64,000 nucleotides of DNA from Limnanthes douglasii subsp. nivea (taxonomy: Eukaryota > Streptophyta > Magnoliopsida > Brassicales > Limnanthaceae): the NCBI GenBank assembly GCA_036936605.1, contig JAUPFV010000002.1, forward strand, positions 271,258,770 through 271,322,769, given 5' to 3'. Below the pieces are notes generated by a model. That model was not told the origin of the DNA, searched no databases, and worked only from the letters and a program-made list of their open reading frames with translations. Position numbers and translations under genes: made by a program. Positions 34,901-46,180 of this stretch are shown here, piece by piece; position 1 is the stretch's first letter, and the number at the start of each line of letters is the position of its first letter.

Positions 34901-37900
34901 TGACTTGTAGAATGAAGTCCATAATGCACAAATATGCTGGTTGAGTTACGATCTTATTTATCGTGGTCGGCACAAGGTGCAACGATTATTGGCTTCGAAA
35001 AAGAGATTGCGGCCCCTCGGTAACGTCTTGGATACCTTTGTTGCTCACTCCACTGGGTTTGGGTCTTCTTTATAAAGTCTGAAACTTGGATGTTTTTTAT
35101 CGATGTCTAGGATAACAAGTCAACCAATGGGTTCCTCTATTCTTGCTCTTATCGTGCATTGTATAAGAGGTGTACATTGCCCAGAGATTATGATCTAATC
35201 AGGCTAAAGGTGATTTACATTAAAAGTATTTTGGTAAACACATTATCTTTAACGAAACAACTTTAAACGTCGTTTGTGGATAGTAGCATAGAGATCCGAA
35301 TGAACTTAAATGATTACAACCAAATTGTATTCAATTCGAATTTAGTTGGCGTGAAAGTGGAGGATGAGGACCAATAGTTCAACCTCATAAATTCTCTATC
35401 GAATAAGTATAAACACTTCATGGACATCATATTCTACGAGAAAAGCTCGCTTATGATGTCTAAATTTAAGAGCATCTTGAACTTCAAAATAAATGTGTTA
35501 TGGAGAGTGACTCTGAAAGGCACATACTGAATATGAGATATCGTTCGGGAAAAAGAGATTCAAGTAATAAGATATGAATCTCGCAGTCAATGTCCAAAGA
35601 GGTTGTGATGGGTTCAAAAGTGATATGTTGGGTATGGAAGAAGAAAGGAAATCTCAATTGGAAGTTCCGGAAGAAGAAAAAGGATAACGACTATCCGAAT
35701 ACCAAAGTTGGATATGTTGTAATGGTCTCTGATGATTGTCAGTATGTTGATGAATTAATGACTTCTTATTCTTGCACATACAACGATTAATGGGTGTTGG
35801 ATGCAGGTGTGTCATTTAAAATAACTCTTAATAAACATTTTTTTAGAAGACCCGCGACTGCTTGATGATGGGGGCCATCCTCGGGAATGACGAATCATGT
35901 GATATCAAAGGTATCAGAACATTATGACTGAAGTTGTCTACAATAATTGAGAGAGTAATTAACAATATAAGGTATCTACACGAAATTAAACAAAAACTTC
36001 TTTCTATTAGGATATTAGACGAGGAAGGATTTACCTATAAGGGGGAGATGACAGATTTAAGGTTTGTCAAGGTTTCCTTGTTTTTATGAAATCCTATATA
36101 ACTAATAATGTGTTACTTCTTGAGAGTATTTTAGTACTATAGGAAGTGTTTAGTGATTTGAAAATTATACCAGGCTGTGGCATTACTTATTGGGCATTTA
36201 AGTGAGACAAGACTCGATGAACTACGCAAGCATGGGTTGTTAAAAGCTGAAAACTTTGGTTTGGATAAGAGAAATATGGTAAAATTTCTACCAACTAACC
36301 AAGCATCAAATGAGGAATCTTCATTCAGAACTTTGTGGTCCATCACGTAAACCTATAATAGGTAGTGCAAGGTACAATATGTCGTTAATTGATGATTATT
36401 GCACGAATTTATGACTTCTAATTTTGAAGATCAAAGATGTAGCATTTGTTGCCTTTGTACACTGAAAGACTTTGGTAAAGAATCAAACCGGAAAAATACT
36501 GAAGAAGTTTTGTACTCATAATGACTTAAAATATGTGAGAAATGAATTTAATAGCTATTGTGTAAAGTTTGGCATTGTTAGACACTAATCGTAAGTTGAA
36601 CTTCCCTAAAATACGGACTTGCTGGGAGAATGAATCGAATTCTGTTCGAAAGGATTAGATTTATGTTTCATACAGGTTGGATGAATACGTATTACTATAT
36701 TTGAATTAGGTTGTTTATATATATATTTATCTAATTAAGTAGTCATAAGTTAATAAAATTTGTTTTTAGGTATATATAATTAAAACACAACACTTATTAT
36801 TCTTTTAAAATTCCACGTGAGAACTGCCTCCAAACAATGAAATCAACCAAAACCCTTTAATCCCATTGCTTCATTTTTTCCAAAATCATTGAAAGTCGTG
36901 CTTTTTATATCATCGACCGAGAGAAACTTAAGAAAAACTTAGTACTAGGTCGGTGATGAGAGAGCTTTGGATGTAGACAAGGAAGATTGAAAGTCATTAA
37001 ATCTTTTAAAGTTTCCCCTTATAATGAAGTTATCGACTAACGATTAAAGAGATTTGATGCGTTTATCTTCATCAATCAAATTCAGAATAAAGTACTGTTA
37101 AGATTATTACTTCCAATCTTTTTTTAATTTGGTAAGCCTCACATAATCTGATTCTGTAGGATTTTCAGTTAGGACTGTGTTCTATCTTTGTTTACTCTAC
37201 ACTAGAACAAATCTACAAGCAAAGATCATTTATAGTCCACTAGGTCAGGTAAAACCTTCTTCCTAAGAGTTAGATAATATGGATATCTTGAAAACTATGA
37301 TAAATGAGTAATGTTGTTATCTTATTATTTTGTGGAACAAGAGTTCAATGATGAATTAAAATTAAAATAAAGCCCTCATGGATTATTGCCAATCAAGTTA
37401 TTAATGACTGGACGAAACCAAGATATAACCCCTCACATGCAAATTTTAGAAGATCCTCTTTTAGATCAAAAAATTCGGAGATAATAGGTACTAAATTAAT
37501 TTATTTTACTCTTAGGCACCATGTATTTAAACTCTCAAAAAATATGATATCTCTTTGAGGTGGAGATTGATTATGAATTGAAAGAAAATCTTTTTATGGT
37601 TTTAAGACACCATTTAGCTATTCATTATACCATCTCATTTTGTTCTCTAAAACTATGTCTATTAGTCGTGTTAGGTAAAACCAATTTCCTACAATAAATT
37701 GTTAGAGGTTGAATAAACCAAGGAGCTTTATTATCCTTAAGCATCTCAAGTAGAATTTCATAATCAATCGCAATATCTAGGTCCTTAATATTTAAGTTAT
37801 CATTGAGAATTAGTCTATCCAATAAAACCTACTCTCAACAATAATAAATTTTGCTTACTATATATCCTTCAATGTCCAGTTAATATTTCTCATTGGCAAT

Positions 37901-40900
37901 TTCTTAAGAGAACCCCCTCGATTCACCAAATACGTTTGAAGAACCGTCATAATTGAACTTAAATCTTCAGGCAAAATCCATTTGATGAAAAGACTCATCC
38001 TAGATATTTTTATGGCAAAAAAATTATAAATACAATAGATAAATTTAAAGTTTTTTTAAAAATATTTTTTAATAATGAAAGAATAATAAAAAAGTTATGA
38101 AGAGTTTGAATCGTTTATTATAAATATATATGTTGGGAAGTTGATGTCAAGTTAAAAATATATGTTGGTTCATAATGGTTTTGAATGAGTTTCAATAATA
38201 TCTGTTTTTTTAATTTTTTTAGATTTTTATTTTGTTCAAATTCGGTCCAATTTAGTCTGAATTATTAACATTTCTAGTCTCATAGAAAATGTTAACTCGA
38301 TTAATGAGATTAGTGAAGATTATGGCTTTAACATAGATGTCATCTTAGTTTATGTACACAAAATAGAAAAGGGTGACACTGGTTATTTATGAGATGTTGT
38401 TTAATGGTTCAAATAACTTTTAATGTAAATCTGATGCTCTAATTTGGTCATCTATCTCATATCGTTTAGACTCAAAATATTATACAATATACAACATAAT
38501 GACATTATCTTAACTATGTGAGGTATTTTAGGAATGTACCAAAATCAAAGTCGTATGGGCGTTGTGGTCCACAAGGGACAATATCATACCAGTTGAGACA
38601 CACTTATCTATTCTAAACATGGTATCAAAATAATGCGATCGTGCCTTCCGTTGCGCGATGTTCTAAGATATGTGTTCAATTTACAACTATGAGACAATGT
38701 CTTCCGTGTATCTAGAGGAAATATTTTCATATTCCGTTATGTTTCAATGGAACTGTGTCCATTATACCACATCAAATTTAAATGTGGGAGTGTTGAAGTA
38801 AAATGGGTGCCTCATGCGGGTCTTATGGCCCAAAACAGATAATATCACACTAATTAAGTCACATTTATGCATTTTTAACAATAACCTCCATTAAAGTATC
38901 AAGCTAGTTATCTTTTGTGATACCAAACCTTGTTTTTATTATATCCATAACATTTAAAAACTTTGACCAATTTGTTGACCAAAAGATGGTATCGTGATGA
39001 GAAACGATGACCAATGTCATACTCAATGTGACAATCTTTCATTTTGACATACTAGAATAAAGGTTTATTATGTAAAGTTAGGACTTAGATATGTCGTAAA
39101 AACATAATGTATTATACAAAAAATAAAGGGTTTTTTTTAATGCTAGAAGCTTGATCATTTGCTGAAAGTTAAACATTTATGCTACCCTAACCTTACATCA
39201 GATGCCAGCTTTGACCGAAAGTATCATGTTATCAAAACATTTTATTTTACCAATATTATATATTAACAATGCATGCCTGACTTTTATCGATGTATATTAT
39301 AAAAGAATCACGATGCTTCATTTAGGCTAACACAACGAATATTGGCGCGAGTTAGATTTATATTGAACAAATGATTTGTCAATATGAGAAAATTTATTCA
39401 TTTGATATGAATATCGTTAGCCTCGCCACGACTACTTGGAAGTATCTCATTCAACGTATATTTATTTATTGTTATGTGTAAGGAAGAAGTAACTCGTCAA
39501 AAAAGATATGACCGTAGCACTACATGAGTATTGGATCTACCATTGCATATATAAGCAAGAATTTTTGAAACTTTCTAGTGATTGAGCTGTGAATTAGTTG
39601 CAGATGCGTGTGCTATATTTAAGGGTCGAGACAAGTTGTCGAAGACTAATGACCATTGTGTCGAAGAAAATATGTATAGTTTCGGAATAGGTTGGCCTAC
39701 AATAAGGTAGTCTAAAGTGAGCTGATCCAAAGCAATCTGATTTAAAGTGAGATGGATCGTAGTCTTACAACTAGGCCAAAACAAAGTATTCTATTTACTA
39801 AATCGAGAGCGTCTGATGAAGAATTATGTTTTCTCCTAACACTATAAGTATAAGAAGATATTGTTATGCAATGTTCGATGTGATGGACGACGAGTATTAT
39901 GAGAATTATATTTTATGAGAGAGTAAAATAGTTGTAGGTCTTTTAAAAGATAAGTGAGTTGAGGGATAAATACTAAATAGAGGGTTTTATGGATCACATA
40001 ATCTTTTATTACAAAGACTCATTGAGTTTTTATGTTTGCGAGTTTTTATATAGGCTGCTTATTTATAAAATGAGGCTTTGTTACCCATGGATGTAGGATT
40101 TTTTAACAATCCAAACCACGCTAAATATTGTCTTATGTGATTTGTTTTATTATGATTTATTTTATTTGTTGTTTCATATTGTATAGGGAAAATAGATCGT
40201 TCCGCTATAAGTTCGCTTAATCGTATATCAGTTCTTGTCTAGGCCGAATGGTGTACTGGTTTCCCTAAAAAAAGTGGTATGGTGAGTGTGTAGTAGCAAT
40301 AGAATAAGTAGATTGATGGTCGATCTATATGATGGAGAAGTAGATATCGCATGAAAACCATAAAACCACGAAAGATGAGTTTGATGAAGCTTAGCCTAGA
40401 AACAATTGAAGGATATATTGATTTCAATCTCCTGGTAATTAAGGTTTAGGTTTATCTAGTATAAAAGGGATTGATGAGTATTATGGTTGATAAATCTACA
40501 CAAGTTGATTATGTGTTATTGTTTAAAGCTCATAGTGCCCTCATTTTGAGCTTGAGATATGAATTTCTACGAGAGGTATTAGAAGATCCTACGATACTGG
40601 GAATATGGTATCGGATGTTTTAGGGAAAAAGAATCACAAATGACTGCCAAAAGGATATATTTATTAATTAGGAAAAAAATTTTATAATGTGTATATTAGC
40701 AGTTGTATATATACACCTCAAGAGGAGCTTTCTCTCACTTTAATTAACAAGTAACCGTCCCATTGATAGCATGCTAACCTTGACTTGGATGAAATCCATA
40801 ATGCACAAATATGCTCGTCGAGTCACGTTCCTATTTATGGTGGTCGATACAGGGTGCAACGGTTATAATTCACCTCGACAAGGAGATTGTGCCCCTTCGG

Positions 40901-43335
40901 TAACTTCTTGGATTACTTCCCGAGCGGTAAAACTTTGTTGCTCACTCCACTCGGTCTGGGTCTTCTTTACCAAGCCGGAGGACATACGTTCTGTTTGTTC
41001 AGTGTATTATTTATCGATGTCTAGGATAACAAGTCAACCAATGGATTCTTCTCTTCTTGTTCATATTATGCATTATATAAAAGGTACATTGCCCAGAGGT
41101 TACGACTTAATCAGACTGGAGTTGATTTACATGAAGAATATTTTTGGCAAACACATTGTATCTAAAGAAACAGTTTTCCACATTGTCCGTGGATAGTAGC
41201 ATAGAGATCTGAAGGCACCTAGATGATTACAACTGAATTGTACTCAACTCAAATGCAGTTGGCGTGAAGGTGGATGAGGAGGACCAATAGTTCATCCTCA
41301 TAAACTCTCTATCGAATAATTATAAACACTTCATAGACACCATGTTCTACGAGAAAAAACTCACTTACGATGGTCGTATTTAAGATCACCTTGAACTTAA
41401 AAAATACATGTTATGGAAGATGACTCTGAAGGAAACATACTGAATGTGAGAGATCGTTGGGGAAAAAGAGATTCAAGTGAGAGGATATGGAAATCTCGGT
41501 CAATGTCTAAAGAGGTTGGATATGCAAGAAAACATGAATTCTCAATTGGAAGTTCCCGAAGAAGGAAAATGACAACGATTATCAGAAGACCGAAGTCGGA
41601 GATGTTGTAATGGTCTATGATGATTGTGAGTATGTTCATGAGTTAATGGCTTCTTATTCTTGCATGTACAACGATTAATGGGTGTTGGATTCAAGCGTGT
41701 CATTTAAAATAACTTCCAATAAACATTTGTTTAAAAGACTTGCGAATTCTTGATGATGTGGTTCATCCTTGGGAATGACGAATCATGCGATATCAAAGGT
41801 ATTAGAATGGTACGACTCAAGTTGTCTACAATACTTAATAGAGTAATTAACAATGCAATGTATGTACACGAAATTAAACGTAACCTTCTTTCTATTAGAA
41901 TGTTAGATGATGAAGGATTTACATATAAAAAGGAGATGACAAACTTAGGGTTTGTCAAGGTTTCCTTGTTTTTATGAAATCCTATATGACTAATAGTATG
42001 TTACTTATTGAGGATATTTTAGTACTAGAGGAGTTTGTAGTGATGTAAAAATTCTACGAGGTTGTGACATCATTTGTTGGACATTTAAGTGAAAAATGAC
42101 CCGATGAACTAAATAAGCATGGGTTGTTAGATGTTACCGTATTTCAAAACCTGAAAACTTTGTTTGGATAAGACCAATGCGTTGAAATATCTACCTACTA
42201 ACCAAACATCAAATGAAGAATCTTCATTCAGACCTTTCGGGTCGATCACGTCCTACGACAGGTAGTGCAAGGTACTCACTGTCGTTGATGACTCTTCCAA
42301 GAATATATGGCTTTTACTTTTGAAGACCAAAGATGAAGCATTTGTTGCCTTTCTAAACTGAAAGACTTTAGTAGAGAATCAAACCGACAAAGTACTGAAG
42401 AAGTTTCGTACTCATAATGACTTGAAATATGTGAAAGAAATTCAATGGCTATTGTGTAAATTTGGCATTGCTAGACACTTAACTATAAGTGGAACTTCCT
42501 TACCGAACGGACTTGCTGGGAGAATGAATCGAACTCTGTTCGAACAGGTTAGATATATACTTCATACAGATGAATTGAATTATACATTAAAAGTGTATTA
42601 TTATATTTGAATTAGATTGTTTATATATATTTTTATGTAACATAAATAAATAAAATTTGCGTTTTTGGTGTTTATATACCATTAAAATATGTGATCGGAT
42701 TTTATTGTAAAAATAAATTATTTTTGGTATGCATAGATAACAAATCCTTTATATATATGAACTAGCTGGATAGAATAATAAAATATGTAGTAGTCTTACG
42801 GAGAGATTGGCAGTGTAATCGTCGTAACCGGTAGCGGCTGATGCAAAACTAACACCATGTAAGAGGTCAAGTCGATTAATTTTTCCGAGAAACGCTGGAA
42901 TTGCCTTTGTAAAACCTAAGGCTTCAGCTGGAAATCAACATATTCCGAAACAAAAACATCAATTTTATTTTCATTTCATCTAGCACATACAAACCAGCCT
43001 AGGTCATTTGACTTGCATGATATATATACCAAACATATGATTGCAAAAGAAAAAGAGTATATACCAATAAAATCAGTAGTTAGTCTGCCATTAGTGAACC
43101 TTCCAGTGGGCTGGGCATGAAAGAAATCTTGTCCATAAGGAAGAAAATTGGCTTTCATGTCAGTGGCAAGAAAATCATTATTGCCAGGATCAACACTTGA
43201 ATCTCCAAACACCAATATGCAACTCACATTGCCTTTGGCTGCTAAATGTCTCAACTCATGACTGCTCATACCATTCAGCAACAATGGAGAAAAAGCCAGT
43301 GCCACAACTACTTGCAGTAACATTAGATTCATCAT
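25966..43335 (-). CDS. GDSL esterase/lipase, five exons, 356 residues, with a 15.9-kb intron
   Basis: Exons on the minus strand: 43335-43065, 42927-42800, 26877-26644, 26487-26241 and 26156-25966. They have GT-AG borders and matching phases, 1071 bases including stop, which is the usual length for plant GDSL lipases (350-370). Residues 1-22 look like a secretion signal (hydrophobic core VVVALAFSPLLL). The catalytic blocks are all present: I, FGDSS (nucleophile Ser46); II, GVSFASAATG (Gly115); III, GTND (Asn177); V, DAVHPSE (Asp330, His333). The C-terminal part has GCCGSGTYEYG. The sequence pattern matches the Arabidopsis At5g45950 type. Such enzymes are usually secreted serine hydrolases acting on acyl esters of lipids, cutin or acetylated polysaccharide. 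The substrate here is unknown. Intron 2 (42799-26878) is stuffed with transposons and a tandem duplication. The frame is intact, so selection may still hold, but whether a transcript is spliced correctly across 16 kb cannot be told from sequence. Confidence 0.9.
27404..27756 (-). repeat. 3' LTR of the intronic copia element
   Basis: Full-length LTR with TG...CA ends. On the minus strand it has a TATAAATA box at 27606-27599. Read in that direction the LTR points towards GDSL exon 3, whose acceptor is about 530 bases away. Two copies of CACAAAA (27429-27435 and 27696-27702) mark the segment missing from the other LTR. Confidence 0.88.
27850..31852 (-). pseudogene. copia gag-pol polyprotein, degenerate
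   Basis: Reading minus: gag starts at an ATG at 31852 (MASTATKYMIEKF) and has a stop near 31777. The main gag part is 31560-31042, with a zinc-knuckle relic CYEYGEEGHYRRDC whose second Cys is Tyr. The protease relic near 31000 reads WVLDTCATYHM in place of D-S/T-G. Integrase lies at 30887-29815 (FCEHCVFGKQ zinc part; core HSDLWGPNRIPSKSGARYY). Reverse transcriptase lies at 29280-28668 (YGLKQSPRLWYKRF; active site LLYVDHMLIA, where the second Asp of YVDD is His). RNase H lies at 28434-27843 (SLTGYVFTLAGSAISW, TKHIDVRYHFIRD). Numerous frame changes and stops. Domain order protease-integrase-RT-RNase H defines Ty1/copia. Confidence 0.9.
31910..31999 (-). repeat. 5' LTR of the intronic copia element, internally deleted
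   Basis: Retains the two ends of the 353-bp LTR but lacks about 263 bases between them, including the TATA box. The break falls at the CACAAAA direct repeat, fitting a short-homology deletion. Confidence 0.85.
33650..33990 (+). mobile_element. TRIM-like element remnant, copy 1
   Basis: LTR-end-like sequence ('...ggtccaaaacggacaatatcacact...') followed by a degenerate primer site (ATGGTACAAAG), a short non-coding middle and a second LTR-like start ('tgttgaagtaaaat...ggcccaaaatgaataatatcatact'). Related to the element at 22161-23121. Confidence 0.55.
34560..36710 (+). pseudogene. copia gag-integrase fragment, copy 1
   Basis: Plus-strand Ty1/copia remnant with a gag tail near 35590-35790 (basic KKKGNLNWKF... 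then DDCQYVDELMTSYSC), a broken protease start (WVLDAGVSF near 35800), the block before integrase (IKQKLLSIRILDEEGFTYKG near 35980) and integrase near 36330-36700, where it stops. No RT, RNase H or 3' LTR. Confidence 0.75.
38515..38850 (+). mobile_element. TRIM-like element remnant, copy 2
   Basis: Counterpart of 33650-33990 in the second duplication unit. Here the primer site keeps ATGGTATCA. No coding capacity. Confidence 0.55.
40440..42610 (+). pseudogene. copia gag-integrase fragment, copy 2
   Basis: Duplicate of 34560-36710. Includes DCEYVHELMASYSC then WVLDSSVSF (protease Asp-Ser-Gly lost) near 41640-41700, VHEIKRNLLSIRMLDDEGF near 41865-41920, and integrase to 42610 (RHLTISGTSLPNGLAGRMNR, ending in HTDELNY...). 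It is truncated at the same place as copy 1, showing that truncation preceded duplication. Confidence 0.75.
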
Positions 43336-43953
43336 CTTTTCAGAACTTTGAACAAACCTCTTCTATTAACCTGCTTTTTACAACGATTGTCAGAAAGATA
43401 TATGCATGCGTACAAAACGTAGTAGGTTAAATATTAAATATATGGGTGTGAATAAATTCTGTCCTTTTTTTTCTTTGCTTTATTATTGTGGGTAGGGTCT
43501 ATACAAAGATTACGAGACTATTAGGACAGTCTATTAATGTAGACTTCCCCACAATATTTGAAAGTTTACTCACCCTCTCATGTATATATATACCTGTCGG
43601 CAGGACAGACACACATGTTATTTAATTATTAAACTGACATATAGACAGAAAGAATCTAGAAAAATATAATTTGAAGGACTTTTTTTTTTTTTTTTGTAGA
43701 AAGCGAGGTTAGACAAAATAAAGCAGAAAAATAAGAACAGAAATATTGAAGGATTTTTTTTTTTGAAATTAGTTTGCAGAAACCGAGGTTAGATTATGAC
43801 TTCGTAATTTATTTAGATTTGGATAAAAGTTTAAAGTTTATGTTTAGATTGGGTTAAAAAGTAGTATTATTTGGCAATGGGTATAAACTAATATAATAAA
43901 GCAGTCGGTTTTATTTTAATTTTTTTTTATAAAAGAATATATCCAATAAATAA
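43336..43953 (-). promoter_or_regulatory. Upstream region of the GDSL gene
   Basis: About 0.6 kb between the GDSL start codon and the SINE. TATA-like candidates on the minus strand lie near 43445-43430 (about 100 bases before the ATG) and 43592-43581. Two poly(T) runs (43680-43696, 43756-43764) are present. Promoter assignment is by position and motif only. Confidence 0.35.
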
Positions 43954-44160
43954 TTTTTTTTTACTGGAGGGGATTTCGAATCGCTACTCAACGAGTGCGC
44001 ACACAGAGTAAATCCTCGATTTGACGCAATAGCCAACCAACGCCAGAAGATAAATCACACAAAGTGAAAGACTCAGCCAAGAAAATGTATGTAGAAGGAC
44101 TCGAACTCATGACCTTTGATCACAAACCTGTCTTACTTAAGCAACTTGGCTACCTTTGAG
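43954..44160 (-). mobile_element. tRNA-derived SINE, about 200 bp
   Basis: Minus strand: A box TAGCCAAGTTGC (44152-44141), B box GGTCATGAGTTCGAGTCC (44114-44097), tRNA-unrelated body to about 43965 and an A-rich 3' tail (T run 43954-43962 on plus). The head matches the SINE at 10040-10203 but the body differs, suggesting different subfamilies with a shared head. Confidence 0.75.
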
Positions 44161-44449
44161 GACATCAAATAAACAGATTGTTTATATATATTTCGGGACA
44201 TTCTCCGGCGAGGTCATACATACAAAACAAAGAGTATATTTGATAAGAGTTACAAACAACAAAACAGTAAACACAATGAAATATTAAAATAATAAAAGTA
44301 TAAAGATCTCGATGTTGTTTAAACGGAGATAAATGTCATAGAATTACTAGGGTGCCTCCAATTACGTATAGGTTATGATATAGAAACCTACAAAGAGGCA
44401 AAAAAGATAGAATAAGTTAGAATTCATAGAATACAAAATATAAAATATT
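44161..44449. other. Spacer where the second copia's 3' LTR would be expected
   Basis: AT-rich. No sequence matching the LTR at 47710-47923 was found, so the left end of the copia element appears deleted or too diverged to see. Confidence 0.4.
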
Positions 44450-45789
44450 TTTACAAGATGTCATCCAAGAAGATACAATATTCAGAGGTGGAACGGTGAG
44501 CATCCAGACACCATCTTCAAACCGCATTAGTATAAGAGACAAGATATGTAATGGAAAAAGGAGAGAGATGTAGTCCAAGATGTAAAGTTCTTTGGATATA
44601 CTGTATAATTCGTTTTAAAGAATTCATATGTTCGTCTCGTGGATCATGTATATGTAGAAAAATCTTTTGGACAACGTAAAATATATCCGACCAGGTAAAT
44701 GTAAGATATTATAGTGCACAAGCAAGGCTGCGGTACATTTGCGGAACAACAAACAACTCACATTTAATGGCACTAACTTTTGACTTTGTATCAACATGAG
44801 TGAGAGTTTGCTTGCAAGAACTCATTACAGCCCGTTGGATAATGTCCTTAACATATTTTCGCTAAGATAAAAATACTCCGCCCTTGTGTCGAGTCACACT
44901 TATGCCAAGAAAATAGTGCAAAAACCCAAATCCTTAATAGCAAATCCGGAGCTAAAATGCACCATGATGGTTTGGCGGAAAATATCAGATGAACCACTCA
45001 AAATAATGGTATCAATGTAAAATAATAAGTAAGCTATATATGACCCATGTTTGTAGATAAATACTGAAGTATCTGATTTACTATTAGATAAACCAATATT
45101 GGCAACAAAATCAGCAAATCTTTTATACCACGCCCGATGGGCTTGCTTAAGACCATACAAGGATTTCCGTAATAAACATAAATAAATCGGATGCACTAGG
45201 TTACGAAATCCCATGGTTTGATGTATATAAACAGTCTCCTTTAAGTGTTTATGCAAGAAAATATTGTTGACATCTAACTAATGAATCGACTATTGCTTCG
45301 ATAAGGAGATACCGAGCATCGTATCAATGGTAGCCGGTTTCACCACCAGACTGAAATTCTCTCCACAATCAATGCCAACAAACTGATTTTTACCATAAGC
45401 CCAAATGCGGGCTTTGTGCCTCTCAAATGAACCATTAGATTTGACTTTATTATTAAAAATCCACATAGAACAAAGGACATTAACATTCGACGGACAGGGC
45501 ACCAAATTCCACATCCTATTTTTAATAAGGCATCAAATTCATCGGATATAGCCGATTTCCAATTCGGGTCACGAAGGGCAGCCAAAGGATTATGGGGTAA
45601 AGGTGACGGCGTAACCATGGTGTTATGAGTCTAAGATGGGTCGACAATAGTTTTAGGCTTGAAAATACCATGTCGAATGCGGGTGATAGGACGTTGTACT
45701 TGATGTATAGCATGCTGAGAGGGATGTGTGGGCAAAATTGGTATCAAATGATTCTCTGAATTGATGAATTCAGAAAATCCTTAGTGTAG

Positions 45790-46180
45790 TTCAGAAGCGG
45801 AAATGTTCGTGGGAGAGGATCGGACTAGGGAATATTCGTATAAAGTGACAACAAACAATTAAATCAGTGGTTGGTAGAAAGGAAAAGAGACAAAAAGAAT
45901 AAATGTAGGAATAATTGACTAATCATTGGGCCATTTCCCCAAAAGGGAATGTCCTTTATATAGTAAATGAGATAGGTAGTAAAATTACATAATTACCACC
46001 ATTAAAGTGGACTTCTCACCCCACTATTTGACTATTTACAGACAAGTTCTTAAGGTGTATCATTTGACCCCTTTATATCTTATGTTTGCTTTACTTTGCT
46101 CCTTAACCACTAAATATACAAATCTTGGTCTTATCTATGAAGTAAATTACATATTAATCACCTATATTTTCCTTCCCTTA
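45790..46180. mobile_element. Insertion in the second copia, possibly a solo LTR
   Basis: The copia frame stops at a serine run near 46181 and appears to resume near 45840. The interval is non-coding, AT-rich and holds TATA-like 'cctttatatag' at 45952-45962. LTR-like ends (tgacaacaaac... / ...cccttatca) are possible, but I could not find a matching target duplication. Confidence 0.4.

Larger units (their letters stand above)
32062..36780. repeat. Tandem duplication within the intron, copy 1
   Basis: About 4.7 kb matching 36781-42680 in the same order over nearly its whole length, starting at '...cacttattattcttttaaaattcca'. It contains an unassigned part (32062-33640), a TRIM-like segment (about 33650-33990) and a plus-strand copia fragment (about 34560-36710). 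Point differences and small indels are frequent, so the duplication is not recent. Confidence 0.85.
36781..42680. repeat. Tandem duplication within the intron, copy 2
   Basis: About 5.9 kb. It differs from copy 1 mainly by about 1.0 kb of extra DNA at about 38965-39965 and about 0.1 kb near 37370-37480. A short minus-strand frame at 37822-37625 (KDNKAPWFIQPL...) has a diverged counterpart in copy 1 and may be a gene scrap. I do not recognise it. Confidence 0.85.
26878..42799 (-). other. Intron 2 of the GDSL gene, 15,922 bases
   Basis: Donor C|GTAAGAC at 42799 and acceptor CTACAG ending at 26878, both on the minus strand. The phase fits (133 whole codons before the intron). Contents from the acceptor side: about 0.5 kb unique AT-rich DNA, the copia element 27404-31999, then two tandem copies of a repeat-derived segment (32062-36780 and 36781-42680), then about 0.1 kb next to exon 2. 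Confidence 0.88.

Noticed and set aside
40771..41196. 141-codon plus-strand frame upstream of the copia gag fragment
   Set aside because: The counterpart in the first duplication unit is not open, and the sequence has no recognised motif. Likely non-coding.
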